DNA of 64,000 nucleotides from Cytospora piceicola (lineage: Eukaryota > Ascomycota > Sordariomycetes > Diaporthales > Cytosporaceae): contig JALQBC010000001.1 of NCBI GenBank assembly GCA_023375675.1, forward strand, positions 744,001-808,000, written 5' to 3'. The notes beneath the pieces were generated by a model. That model searched no databases. It was not told where the DNA came from and saw only the letters and a program-made list of their open reading frames with translations. Made by a program: the position numbers and the translations under genes. Shown here one piece after another: positions 42,255-53,455 of the stretch (within the stretch, counting starts at the first letter, position 1; each line of letters begins with the position of its first letter).

Positions 42255-44122
42255 ATGGAGTTCCATGACCCTGAGAAAAGTACAACTTTCGTATCCCATA
42301 CGCTACCTGGAGCAGTCGACTCTCAAGCGATAGCCGGCCAAAGCCTGTCCGACGAGGGACCCACAGACGCCGAGCACAGCACTGAAGATGCCGCGCCGGA
42401 CACGGAGTCGGATCCGGAAGCCCTCACACGGGCGAACAGCGGCCCGGTCTACTCCGCTTTCACTCCGGGGATGAAGAGGTGGATCATCACGGTCGTCACA
42501 TTCACCTCCTTCATCTCACCTATGACGGCAGTAAGAATTCATCAATTGTACGGCACGGGGTCCAGAAGAGAGAAAACCTAACATTGTCTCGCAGAACATA
42601 TACTTCCCGGCCTTGAACCCAATAGCAAATGACCTTGGTGTCTCTGTATCCCTTATCAATCTTACCCTCACGACATATATGATATTTCAGGGCATAGCGC
42701 CGACGTTGTTTGGCGATTTTGGTGACATGGCAGGGAGGCGGCCGGCTTTTATTATCGCTGTGCTCATCTACATAGTCGGTATGTTTACTGCCAAGGAAGT
42801 CGTCAATGAAACCAAGCCCCCTAATCAATCCTCAACAACATATAGCAAACCTCGGCCTTGCCCTTCAAAACAATTACGCTGCTCTGATGGTTTTGCGTAT
42901 GGTACAAAGCGGAGGTAGCAGTGGGACGTTGGCACTTGGATATGCTGTCGTGGCAGACATCGCCACTAGCTCCGAACGAGGAAAGTATATGGGCGTCGTG
43001 GGTGCTGGCATCAACGTTGGACCCTCCCTGTCCCCAGTCCTTGGAGGTATCCTGTCGCAGTATCTGGGCTGGCGAGCTATCTTCTGGTTCTGCTTCATTT
43101 TCTCAGTGGCTGTGCTTATTCCGTACGCCTTGACCGTCCCGGAGACTTGCCGCCCTATAGTCGGGAATGGTTCCATCAAACCGACGGATTGGAAGAACAT
43201 GACGGTTATCGACTTAGTGCGCAGTAAGCTTGCTCAGCGAAAACGGATGAAGGACGGCGAACCGGCTGTTGCACAACAGGACCAGATCGACGATAACGGC
43301 GAGATACGCGCGAAGCCCAAGCTCCGATTCCCGAACCCTCTCCGTGCCCTCGCCATCGCCTGCGACAAGGGTGTCGGATTGATCATCCTCTACAATTCAC
43401 TCCTCTATCTCGTCTTCATCATCTCGGTCGCCACGCTCTCGACGCAGTTCAAGAACATCTACCACTACAACGAACTCGAGATCGGCCTGTGCTACCTCCC
43501 CTACGGCGCGGGCTGCTTAGCCGCCGCGTTAAGCCAGGGCTACCTGCTGGACTGGAACTACCGGCGGGTCGCCCGCGACATCGGCTTCAGCATCGACAAG
43601 AAGCGCGGCGACGACCTGTCCAAGTTCCCCATCGAGAAGGCGCGCATCCAGCCGCTGTACCTCTTCGTCAGCGTGGGGCTCGTGGCCATGATCCTGTACG
43701 GCTGGATCCTGGAGCTGCGCACGAGCGTCGCCGCCCCGCTGTGCCTGCACTTCGTCATCGGCCTGTGCATCACGGGCTCGTTCGGCATCCTCAACACGCT
43801 CATCGTGGACCTGTCGCCCGGGTCGCCGGCCACGGCCGTCGCGGCCAACAACTTTGTGCGCTGCGAGATGGGCGCCGCCGCCACGGCCGTCATCGAGCTC
43901 ATGATCGGGGCCATGGGCACGGGCTGGTGCTTCACGTTCTTTGCGCTGCTGGCTGTGGTGTTCATGCCGATCCTGTGGGTCGAGACCAAGTATGGGATCC
44001 AGTGGAGGGAGGAGAAGAGGGTGAAGCGGGAGCTGAAGAGGGCGGAGAAGGAGAGGAGGGTGGCTGAGAAACGGGAGATGAGGGAACAGAAAGAGAGCGA
44101 GAAGGTCCGTTCGGGTGGGTGA
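42255..44122 (+). CDS. MFS drug exporter, DHA1 (quinidine/polyamine) type
   Basis: Proton antiporter of the DHA1 group, related to yeast Qdr/Aqr/Tpo exporters. Three exons, 42255..42530, 42595..42778 and 42846..44122, join in frame to 578 residues. A long acidic cytosolic N-terminus (about 70 residues) precedes the first helix, as in the Qdr group. Motifs: NIYFPALNPIANDLGVS at the second exon start, GDFGDMAGRRPAFI (motif A), LRMVQSGGSSGTLALGYAVV, GVVGAGINVGPSLSPVLGG (motif C, antiporter signature) and ILSQYLGWRAIFWF. A cytosolic loop of about 80 residues separates the two halves, and the C-terminus is a highly charged Lys/Arg/Glu tail (about 35 residues). Substrate is unknown. Exon 3 shifts toward very high third-position GC in its second half. 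Confidence 0.9.
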
Positions 44123-45266
44123 TTACCCGCCGGGGTGGCTAGGAGCCATGTCTGAAGATTTGGAAATGATAGTAATGATGAAAAATGAAATCACGTATAA
44201 GGAACACGATGGATTGCATATAGGCTGGCATTCCCATTTTCTCACAATCTGGACTGCATTTTGTCACATCGACCCATGGGTAACTAGGTAATTGGGTCTA
44301 TTACCCATCCGTGGGTAATCTTGGCCCTACTGGAGCGGATACCTACCGGCGGGTAAATGCCTCGAGCTGGCCGAGGGGCAGCTCAAGATCATGATCGAGG
44401 GTTACCATGGCAGTATTCGGTTCGATTGCTTCCTGGTGAGATATTCGTGGCTTGCCGAGGAGCAGAACCGGCATAACTTCCTTTGGAGGTTTAGACAATT
44501 GGCTTAATTCAGGAAGTATTACTCGTCCACCTGTTTTAGAGATATCTGGCATGTAATCGGAAAGTAAGATTTAACTGAACTTACATGAGCGACTTGGAAG
44601 CATTTGGTGTGGTGATTGGATATGTGCTGCTTGATCTGGAATAACAAGATCTCGTTGCTTACTTTTCTGTACTTCTATCTTTGGGAGCAAGCAAGCAAGC
44701 GGAGCCTACGGGGAATTTTCCACATGTGATATTGAATATTAGGACCGGATAAAGGAAATTTCACATTCTGGACACGGCTATGATTGGCTGGAAGGTTACA
44801 AGTAAGGATACATACTCCATGGCTCAATTTGTGCCATTGGATTATGTAGCCAAGTGTTCAGGATCCAGAATGAGACGGTAATTACCTATATCAGTCACCA
44901 TCTCAAACCTTACAGACCCGAAACCAATAGACGTTTGGCTTTGTGTCAAGAGATATAGTCTGCATGTATGTAGGACATAAAGTCCTTTGTAGTAACAAGG
45001 CTGAGCACTCTCAAATGACTTACATGCTCCGAGTGCTGTCTCACACTATGACAGCCTCCTTGTCCCTCGAACCTGGAAAGGGCTCACTTGCCTCAAGCCG
45101 TTTTGACATAAGAAACTTTAGATCTTGACCCTTCAAATTTCCCAATTCCCGCTTTAGCTCTTGCATCTACTTCCAGCATTTCATCTCCAGATACAGCTTC
45201 ACCAGAACGCGAAGATAGTCGAGCCCTACAAGGAGATACAATTGCATTCTCAATCACATTGACAGC
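44123..45266. other. Spacer downstream of MFS exporter
   Basis: About 1.1 kb, AT-richer than its surroundings. A 69-codon minus-strand frame at 44343-44552 looks partly coding but has no recognisable domain. Otherwise nothing is supported. Confidence 0.4.
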
Positions 45267-45635
45267 ATGCTCTTATTATCCCCGGAAGATATGGCCGTAA
45301 GCAGCATCAGGCGGGCGATGACAGCGCTGATCCAAGCCAACAAGTCTCTGCTCGCCCAAGAGTTGCGCCTCACTCTCCAGAAACACATCCACAGCACCAC
45401 CGCCAGCGCGCTGTACCCTTCGTGGCTCAAACATGGTGCCTCGTCTCCTCCCATATCTGTACCTTCAGTACCCTGCTCGGATGACTATGCGCTGAGAATG
45501 GCAATTCATCACCTGTGCGATGCCTGCACATACTTCGAATCAGCGGGGATGACTGTGGCGGCCCGGGCGTGTGTTGACTTCAGCGCTAAAGTGACGGTGG
45601 AACGGTTCTTGTATAGAAAACCAGAGTCAGAATGA
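45267..45635 (+). CDS. Orphan hypothetical protein, 122 residues
   Basis: An ATG-initiated single-exon frame of 122 residues with a sensible amino-acid mix and predicted helices: MAVSSIRRAMTALIQANKSL, LAQELRLTLQKHI and LCDACTYFESAGMTVAARAC. It has no signal peptide, membrane helix or known motif. It converges on another orphan frame only 21 bases away. I do not recognise the family. It may be a small lineage-specific gene, or part of a larger one whose 5' exons I cannot see. Confidence 0.4.
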   Translation: MLLLSPEDMAVSSIRRAMTALIQANKSLLAQELRLTLQKHIHSTTASALYPSWLKHGASSPPISVPSVPCSDDYALRMAIHHLCDACTYFESAGMTVAARACVDFSAKVTVERFLYRKPESE

Positions 45636-45656
45636 ATTATCAACGTGCCTCGTCTT

Positions 45657-46121
45657 CTATGCATTCCGAGATTTGCTCTTCCTGATGTCCTCCACCGCCT
45701 TATCGAAGGTCGGATACTTGATAGCCGGCTTCACACCTTTCAGACTTTGAATGCGCATAGTCATGACATCCCCGATAGCTGTGGTGTCAATAGTCCTTAC
45801 GCGCTTTAGGTACTGGATATCCTCACCAAAATATTCGTCGTCCTCCTCCTCCGAATCCGTTTCCAAGCAACCAGAGGCCAGCATCTCCTCCTTGAAAGCA
45901 TATTGTGCATTCTCAGTGTTAGAGGGCCTCTGTGGTTCGCCATCAATCACCACGCTGCTTGCACTGCTGTCTAGCATCAAAACGCCCAGAAGATCAATAT
46001 CCCAAGTCGCGTCCACAGCTTCCTGTACTATGTCCAGCCACATTTCTGGTTCTTGAGGCGCCGTCGGAGACGTTGGCAGATAAAAAATACTGAACCCCGA
46101 GATTCGTTGTAGCAAAGACAC
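45657..46121 (-). CDS. Orphan acidic hypothetical protein, start unresolved
   Basis: A minus-strand frame of about 154 codons ending at 45657. Its first codon in the open stretch is GTG, and an upstream in-frame TAG sits at 46145-46143. Either the protein starts at the internal ATG near 46043 or an upstream exon is spliced on. The sequence includes SIFYLPTSPTAPQEPEMWLD, an acidic run ETDSEEEDDEYFGED and DVMTMRIQSLKGVKPAIKY, with a basic end (DIRKSKSRNA). No domain is recognised. The composition looks coding, and the tail-to-tail partner at 45267-45635 is similarly orphan. Confidence 0.4.
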   Translation of the reverse strand: MSLLQRISGFSIFYLPTSPTAPQEPEMWLDIVQEAVDATWDIDLLGVLMLDSSASSVVIDGEPQRPSNTENAQYAFKEEMLASGCLETDSEEEDDEYFGEDIQYLKRVRTIDTTAIGDVMTMRIQSLKGVKPAIKYPTFDKAVEDIRKSKSRNA

Positions 46122-46545
46122 CCTTGACCTCGGCGTAGGGTGCTATTGAGGGCTATAGTGAGCCAGGAGGTGCACATAAGCGGACGCGTGCGTACATTAT
46201 CGGAATCGAGTTTCCTTGAAGATCTCGTAGTCTTGAGTCTGCCCTAGCCACACGAGTCACACTGGAAGTACATATGTATACGTCGCACTCATGGTGAACG
46301 CCAGCTTCGTACTTAGCCAGTCCATCTATACCTAGGTACTTGTGTCATAGCTAGCTTGAGGACCTGGCCGCAGGAAGGCAGTATGCCTGTCGATTTTTCA
46401 TGGCAAGGGCCTGCTTTGGCCTCGCATATGAAGGACTGGAAACTGGATTCGGCACCCGCGAGCCGCACTATGAGGATAACTAGTGTATATGGTCAATTTG
46501 GCGAGGATATATACCGTAACGACGATTATACAGATCTAAGACGAC

Positions 46546-46779
46546 TTGCATTTGGGGTTGAATATATCGGGAGACCGCTACAGTCCTGGAGAACTTGCAG
46601 CTGCAGCGAATACCAGCTTCGTATGGTATCAGAGTGGCGCCTTGGGAGCTACGCACTTTGTAAATGGATCTCTAGGTGACAGTTGTCAGAAGCATACTTA
46701 CAATTTCACTCGAGTGAATGCATTGCGTGATTGTCACAATTATAAAGATTTTCTAGAGGGTGAAAATATACCGATCTAG
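46546..46779 (+). other. Coding-like fragment, no start codon
   Basis: An open plus-strand stretch of about 77 codons begins at TTG and ends with TAG at 46777-46779. It reads LNISGDRYSPGELAAAANTS, FVWYQSGALGATHFVNGSLG and DSCQKHTYNFTRVNALRDC, with Cys and N-glycosylation sites suggesting a secreted protein. No ATG is available in frame. It could be a 3' exon or a gene relic. I do not recognise the family. Confidence 0.25.
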
Positions 46780-47392
46780 ATAGAGCAGGGAATATCGAAT
46801 AGAGCAACTTAACTAACTGCTATACGCTATCTATAACAAATATAAGGAGCTCCCTTATATAGACTTAATTAAAAGCCAGCTCCATAATAGAGTAGGCCCA
46901 GATATGCGACAGAAAGTCCGGAGACGACTGGCTTTTCATAACCAAATATGATTATGTGAGAGACAAGACGGGCAGAAATCGATATTTATATACAGCAGCG
47001 TTGGCGGCAATAAGAGGTTTGGGGGCTTTCGAGCCGGTCATCAAGTACAGAGGATCAATAAAGACAATGGTCCAGTTCCAGTATATTTGTATACAATATA
47101 TCCTGGGAAAGAAGGGAGAATATAGTACTCACACAATCAGGCATGGCCCCTGCACCTAAGCCGATGACCTGAGAGATAGACGATCCCTCAAGACTCAAAC
47201 CAAACAGACGTTTTGTAGACCACGATGAGTCCTATTTTGTAATTACGTTAACTCTGGTTTCAGCATCCTACCAAGCCTTGCCAATTTAAAGCGGCTTCGT
47301 GGTTACATGTAAGCAGTTGTGTCTCCCGGCAACCCTATAGCCTTCTGTCTACGAATTAAGCAAAAAAGCAAGTAGTTCACACAACTGGAACT
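46780..47392. other. AT-rich spacer before glycosyltransferase
   Basis: No gene is supported. The left part is AT-rich with many TAG, TAT and CTA triplets, as in RIP-affected DNA. The right part should hold the 3' untranslated region of the glycosyltransferase. Confidence 0.4.
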
Positions 47393-49131
47393 TCAGTATC
47401 CCGACCCGGAAAGTTGCGCAATTATACGGGCGGAGGCATACCTCCCTGGATCATTTTGCGCCTCCGCGCCTAAGATTTGGGCATTACGACGCATGGACTC
47501 GCTGGCATCACTGCTGTTGACCACCTTCAGGACAGCCTCGCTTATACACTCCGGCGTCCAGTGAGGAGAGGTTTGCGGGCAGCCCCACACGCCCAGGTTT
47601 AGCGACTCGACAAGAGCGGCGAAGTTGTACAGGTCGATCCATAGCGGGAGGATGACATGTGGCACGCCGGCCCTAGAAAATGATGCAGTGGTCAGTCTCC
47701 TTGCCCAGTTTCGTTACATGCTCTGATGGAAGGTATTGGGGACTCACGCAACTGCCTCGTGGTAGCAGTTAGCTCCGCCGTGGTGCACAGCGGCCACGAC
47801 ATGCCCGCTCTCCAGGATCGACGGCGGGTCCGCGTTGAGCCACCCCGAGAGCCTGAGGCGTCCACTGGCGATGTGCTCCTGGACAGGCAGCGTGAAGTCG
47901 TCCGAGTAGGCTCCCCACTTGGTCATCTTCCAGAGCACCTGCACGCGGCTGTCCTGGTCGAGCACCTGCTTGATGGCGGCTACCATGACCGCCGCCCGGA
48001 ACTCGTTGTAGCGGACGGAACTTCCGAGGTTGATGAACACCGTGGGCCGCTGCTCCAGCCAAGCGCTGAGCTCCGGGTCCTGCTCTTGGATGGGGGCGAC
48101 GGATATCACGATCGGGCCCACGGCGGAGACGTTCTGCGGTGTCACGTCGACGGGGATACTGGCACCTGGCATCGTCTGCGTAATCCAAGGTACGTCCGGA
48201 CGGTGGATGTGGAAGAAGTCAATGGGCTTCTTGAGACCGTGTTCTTTTAGATAGTCTTGCTTGGCTTTGATATCCGGGGAGTGTAACACGCCTATGATGA
48301 AGCGAATGGCCTGATATATGTTCGATGGCACCAGGCTCCACGGCAGAGGGAAAGGGTGGCCCGACCCCATTCTTCAACATTTGTACTCAATCAGCGTCCA
48401 AAAAAGGTTTCGGTGGAAAGGAGGAGTAGAGTCAAAATGAATACTCACACAGGGTATTTCCACAACATACCGCCCCAAGGCTGCTCCCCAGCAAAGTTAT
48501 CAATCAGCGTATTAGGCGTTATGATTGCGTGTAGCCTGTTACCCTCGCGAGCAGCATCCAGAGCCGGACTGAACAGGGTATCTAGAACCACAACTGCTGG
48601 GTCGAGCTCGTCTATAATACCTTTGACATGTTGGTAGATTTCGAGGTGTTCATCCGCCGGCCATGGAGCTACGTAGGTGGAGAAGTCCTTTACAAGTTTT
48701 GTTATCCCTGCCACTCCACGGACAGTCATCACAAACTCCATCGCATCGATCTCGCCCTTCGATGTTTCCAACCCCGCAGCGATGATATCAGTGTAAGTCC
48801 GCCCGGGTATGGAATGGAAGCCGATGGGCTTCGCCGCACTGTTTTTCCCTTGCCCCCAGCTGGCGATGCGGTCGACCTTGCCTTTGAGCTCGGGGAATGA
48901 GGCGAACTCTAGCTTGATATCGGGGTGACGCTCGAGAAGCGCGTCGGCTGTGGCTAAGTGAACATTGGACAAGCCATGGTGGGGGAGAACAATGAACAGC
49001 GCAGTGTTGTTTTGGCCCAGAGATGGCGGAACATACTCTTCAGCGGATCCGGTGAAGGGGTTATTGACGAAAACCGCGATGATCGCTATGAGAAGGGCTG
49101 TGATGACCGCGTAAGGCGCAGATTTAGACAT
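47393..49131 (-). CDS. UDP-glycosyltransferase (GT1 family), membrane-anchored
   Basis: Three exons, 49131..48449, 48371..47748 and 47672..47393, join in frame to 528 residues. The N-terminus is a hydrophobic anchor (YAVITALLIAIIAVFV, residues about 6-22). The GT-B N-lobe begins FIVLPHHGLSNVHLATADAL and includes the LDPAVVVLDTLFSPALDAAR acceptor-side segment. The C-lobe carries TVFINLGSSVRYN and the nucleotide-sugar-binding block VVAAVHHGGANCYHEAVAAG, then VPHVILPLWIDLYNFA, matching the GT1/UGT signature. Such enzymes glycosylate sterols, lipids or secondary metabolites; the acceptor cannot be told here. No biosynthetic backbone gene lies in this window, so a cluster role is unsupported. Confidence 0.88.
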
Positions 49132-50239
49132 CTTGATGATGTCCGGTGGTGTCGAAGGATTGCAGCAAAAACTAATCGAGACAACAATGAGAGCGAAAAT
49201 GAGGGATTGGGAATATATTTATGGTTACACAAAGATGTCTCCTCAATGGCCGCCAGGAAAAACAAAAGGTCTTTTGTGGGTCTCAGCTAGCTAGTAACCA
49301 ACATGCAAGTAAGAAGGATTCTGACAGGTTCAAGGACCCAACAAACAACAAACAACACAATCCACGGGAAGGCGGTGACGGCACGCGAGGATTCCAATGA
49401 GTTCTAGAATATGGATATTTTCTATTGAAATGTCAGTCACTTGCTAGCGGACTTCTAGTGCGTGACCAACAGAGATCCGGGTGTTCAGACGTCAAGGCCG
49501 AGAACTTTGCTCTTTGATATGATCACTCCATACGGAAACCATGACCCGGAGTTGACTGCTTTAGTTGCTTTAGTTGCTTATCTGTTATCTTGGAGGCTTA
49601 AAAGTCACTTGTTAAAAGGACTCCTGCTGCTCATGTATGTAAGTCTACCTGGCCAGAATGAACTCAACAAGCCTAAGTAAATATGAAAGACCCAATACAG
49701 TATTTATATATCTTAGACCTCGTAATCTATCAGAGAACATACAACCTGCGTTACGCATGATCAGTTGTTCATTTTGTTCTGTCTAATTACCTATACACAC
49801 AAGGGCCCAAGTTCCCTCATTTCTGTAGCCATGTTCAATAAATACCGTTGATCTATCTACGTACATACTCTCTATTGTCTATTGTCCCAAATAATCACCA
49901 CAGTTCTTATTTGTGACCTTCGTATGATGTACTCATATAATCCAAAGATAGCAGATATATGGCCTAAATATCTCGAACCCCGAGCACTCAGTACAGTGCC
50001 AGGAGGGATAATGCAAGACAATGAACAGCCAACGCAGATTTGAACACTGTCACAAATCCCAATGTTCTGCATGGGCCCAAAAATGTGACAACGAAAACTT
50101 TCGTGATCTGATATGACACATCGTTATCTGAGCCTCGTGATTGAAACACCGACTTTGCGCGTCTCATACTTTGTCACCACAGTTTCCCTTGCATCGAGGC
50201 CAATTTCGGAGGCCTGCAGCACTCCATCATTAAATCTGT
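49132..50239. other. Spacer between glycosyltransferase and Argonaute relic
   Basis: About 1.1 kb, AT-rich, with no supported gene. It should include the glycosyltransferase promoter at the left. Confidence 0.4.
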
Positions 50240-51370
50240 CTATAGATGTAATACATAGTACCGGCATTTTTCGAGTAAGCCACGCAGTTCCTGATCCTGT
50301 TCCTTGTCATACTGCGTCAAGCGCTCATGGTTGTCCAAGAGCTCGAGCGGGTGCTGCTTGGTCCGGGTGCAGACAATGTCTGCGTAGGAAGGATTGCAGA
50401 GACTCACAGACCGGGGGTCTCGCCCAAATATGTAGGACAGGAATTGTGTCAGGTCTTCCAGAACGCTTGATACGTTTTGCTGGCCGTGATACGGGACGAT
50501 CACCTCATCGTGTTGTATAATGTAACGCTCCGGTACGTTAGTGCCCAGAGTGAATGGAAGGATGCAAACAACTAATTTTCACAAATTCTCGAAACCATCC
50601 TCTGGTGAACACCAGAATTCGTGTTCTACTGTACATAGCATTGAGTTTGCCTTGGATTGCCTCATGGGCTTGCAGGTGGAACTCCCACTGATTGATCATG
50701 AGTGACATCTGTGTTGACAACTATTCCGGCAGGAGTCTTGTCTCGTGGAATATGGTTCCTGTTGCTGGGGAACAATCTCGTCTAATGCCGCTTCACAGCC
50801 ACCAGTATCGTGATCCGGGGCACAGTAGACTCGTTGTTTGTAGAGCGCAGGGCCTGTTCACGGGCCTTACAGATCCATGGGAACTCCTCGTCAAGGACCT
50901 ACCGTTACTGGCTTTTCGGTACACCATCGCCGAATATGATCATTTTGGGAACTTGTTTTCTTGTTCAGATTCGTGCCAGAACTTGAGCCGCCCGAGGGAA
51001 TGAATCTTGGAACGCCGAGCCCTGGACCTGTTTCGAGTCGAGTTCTCTAATCTGCTTGTCCAAATCGTGATTAGTACCACCTATCATTAGGTTGGCCTAA
51101 AGACCGACGTTAGCAGCTTGTTGGTGCTCTCCCTTCTGGCACTTAAGATATTCTTGGACACAGACGGTCTGGACCCCAAGTTGAACATCAGCCACTTGCT
51201 TAGCCATATTGTAACGTGCCGCGTTGTCGCTGGGAAACATCATGAATATGACCCGACTTGGCTCTAATGTCGCGAACGCCTCGAAACGGGTCCTGAAAGT
51301 AACAGTGATCTTGTCTTCGAGGTCCTCAGGGAATCCATACCATTGCGGGAAGTGGACGGCTTGCGCTGAA
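50240..51370 (-). pseudogene. Decayed Argonaute gene (MID-PIWI relic)
   Basis: Conceptual minus-strand translation, read in order with frame changes, matches the C-terminal half of an Argonaute. From about 51370: FPQWYGFPEDLEDKITVTF, then MID-like VIFMMFPSDNAARYNMAKQV, ADVQLGVQTVCVQEYL and, after a TAG, ANLMIGGTNHDLDK. The next match jumps to FGDGVPKSQ and, after stops, VLDEEFPWICKA, ITILVAVKRH, TRLFPSNRN, AGIVVNTDVTH, WEFHLQAHEAIQG, RYIIQHDEVIVPYHGQQNVS and FGRDPRSVSLCNPSYADIVC. The segment holding the first catalytic Asp of PIWI is missing; the second and third Asp and the His have visible counterparts. At least four nonsense codons and two frame changes are present. N-terminal and PAZ regions are not recognisable upstream. 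Family knowledge: such proteins drive RNA silencing (quelling, meiotic silencing). Confidence 0.85.
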
Positions 51371-53455
51371 GGATGATTTCAAAGCGTCAATGAGGTAGTG
51401 AACGAGTAACGTATGAATTACAAGAACACCCGAGGCTTGTTTGTCATCTGCAAAGCTGAGGATGGTCCGAACCGCGTCTTGCCGTGCGGAACTCCACACT
51501 CACCGGGTTTTTAGGTCTTATCTCCCAACGCCTTTCTCCGGAACGGTCTGACTCGATCCAATGCCTTTGTAGAGGCTCTGAGGAGGACCAAGTGGATGCC
51601 TCGTACGCTGATAAGGTTGCTGCCGACATCAACGCGGAGGTTCTTCTGCACCGGAATCTGCGTTTGGTGGTCACTGTATCGGCTTGAACCATGGTCCATT
51701 CCAGGGCTGAAGCATGTCACTTACAATGGACCTGGAACGCCACACCCCTTTGGTATGGGCCGTATACCTAGACCCTTCCCCTCGGCGTCCTCCGAATACA
51801 CCCAGCCTCGTTCCGTCACGTCCAGAGCCCCGTGCATAACCTCGTTCACTACCGTTACTCGTCGATCATTGAAATGCAGCATAGCAGATCATTATCAGGG
51901 ACAAACAGGGAGTCCGGCCGACGATCGTCACTTCTTTCCGTGTCCCTGATGAGCATAGGCTCGAAAACATGGGCTAGCTGATACACCCGTTTGATTGTGT
52001 TTGAGTAGCTTCCTCTAAGTTGAACTGTCAATAGAGAAGGAAAAGCCGTGGGGGGAGGGGGTGACAGTCACGTCTGTCGACAAATGTGGGCTCTTGTCGT
52101 CTGCTGATACACAAATTTCAAGATTAAGCCAGAAGACCAGCCACGCATACGAGGTACTTTTCTTTTGTGGTACAAAATCTGCTGTATCAGGGTGGGTGTC
52201 GATACTTTCGATGCTGGTAACCGGGATTTTGGTGCGACCTCGGGACTCAATAAAATGACAACCTGAGTGGCCGTGATCTACAGAGAGGAAACGGCCGCGT
52301 CCAGATACATCAAAGTGGGACTTTGCAGAAGTCAGCAATGTAAGAAAACCCGGTAGGACTACGTACCGTCTGCTGCTTGGACTACCGCATTGCAGCATGA
52401 TAACACCCTGGAGGAGGTCCATTCGCTGTATTTCCACAACCGCAATATCCTCTCGGGAGGATCCAGTAAACAGACGGGTCCACTTATACTTACTTATGAT
52501 GTCTGTGGACTATAGGAGACTGGCGTCAAATATTACCCTGTTGGCTACATATCATATATGTAACTAAGTTCAGCTCATGATGGGTTGCGTGCGTAGAAAT
52601 ACAGCACACCGGTGACGTGTAGTGCTATAGAATCGATCACACCTTACGTAGGGGAACTTGCATGTGATCGTCCACCATGATGTCGACTTGGGAAGCCTCC
52701 TCATTTGTAGATTGCCTGAGCGTGCAGGAGAGTAGGCGATATAGGACCAATAATAACGATTAATTTCGAAGGCAGCCCATACGATGTCAGGATGTCAAAG
52801 CGTAGACCTTGAATTGTGGTAACGTGTAGTGTATCCATATTGCTAAATACGGATCGGAGATTTGCACGCTTCCCGAGCTCAGATCTCTCAAAACAAACGT
52901 GCCAGCGCCATGTTGTACGTATCTAGTAACTCCGGAGTCTCACACCCTTTTTTCTTTTCTTGGATTCGCCCGCTATAGGTAATAATCAATATATTGTTCG
53001 CATGCACCTCTGCACGTAGCCATGGTAACAAGCATGTTGACCCAAGTGCCCAATAACAGCTGTCACACCGCCGCCACACCACCTTGCTCGTTGCGTAGTC
53101 ACAATCTCGGACCAACGCACTCGTGAGGGGGCTAAGCTGTTGTGCCCATGCAGGTCGTCGCCATCGTGGACAGAAATATTTTCGATATCATTTGCGACGC
53201 AATGTGTTCTGCGCCCTGATGTAGATCTTCGACCACACGACCAGTAATGCAGGATTCCAGACGTCGGCGTGGGATGGTCAATGCTCCAAGACAGATTAGA
53301 GCCCAGAATAGAGCGCCTGAGTGGCATTCCTCACGATCAGAAACATGGGACTGAGTATTTAAGTATGTGCCCAGGTGGCCATAATGGAAAGTTCGTGAGA
53401 GGGTTTCTCTGGAGTGAGCAGCAGTACCCAGGGATTTGCTATTCTTGCACTTAAC
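51371..53455. other. Spacer, possibly with further Argonaute debris
   Basis: About 2.1 kb with no intact gene. Some minus-strand segments look coding, for example RVTVVNEVMHGALDVTERGW near 51800 and the 140-codon frame 52015-52437, but I cannot match them to an Argonaute N-terminal or PAZ domain. The right end holds the GH43 promoter. Confidence 0.35.

Noticed and set aside
43489..44067. 192-codon plus-strand frame within the MFS exporter
   Set aside because: It overlaps the transporter in another phase and shows only biased composition with no motifs.
37640..46860. Shared tataacaaatata string at about 37650 and 46838 as evidence of a common miniature transposon
   Set aside because: The match is only about 13 bases of AT-rich sequence, with no inverted repeats or flanking duplications.
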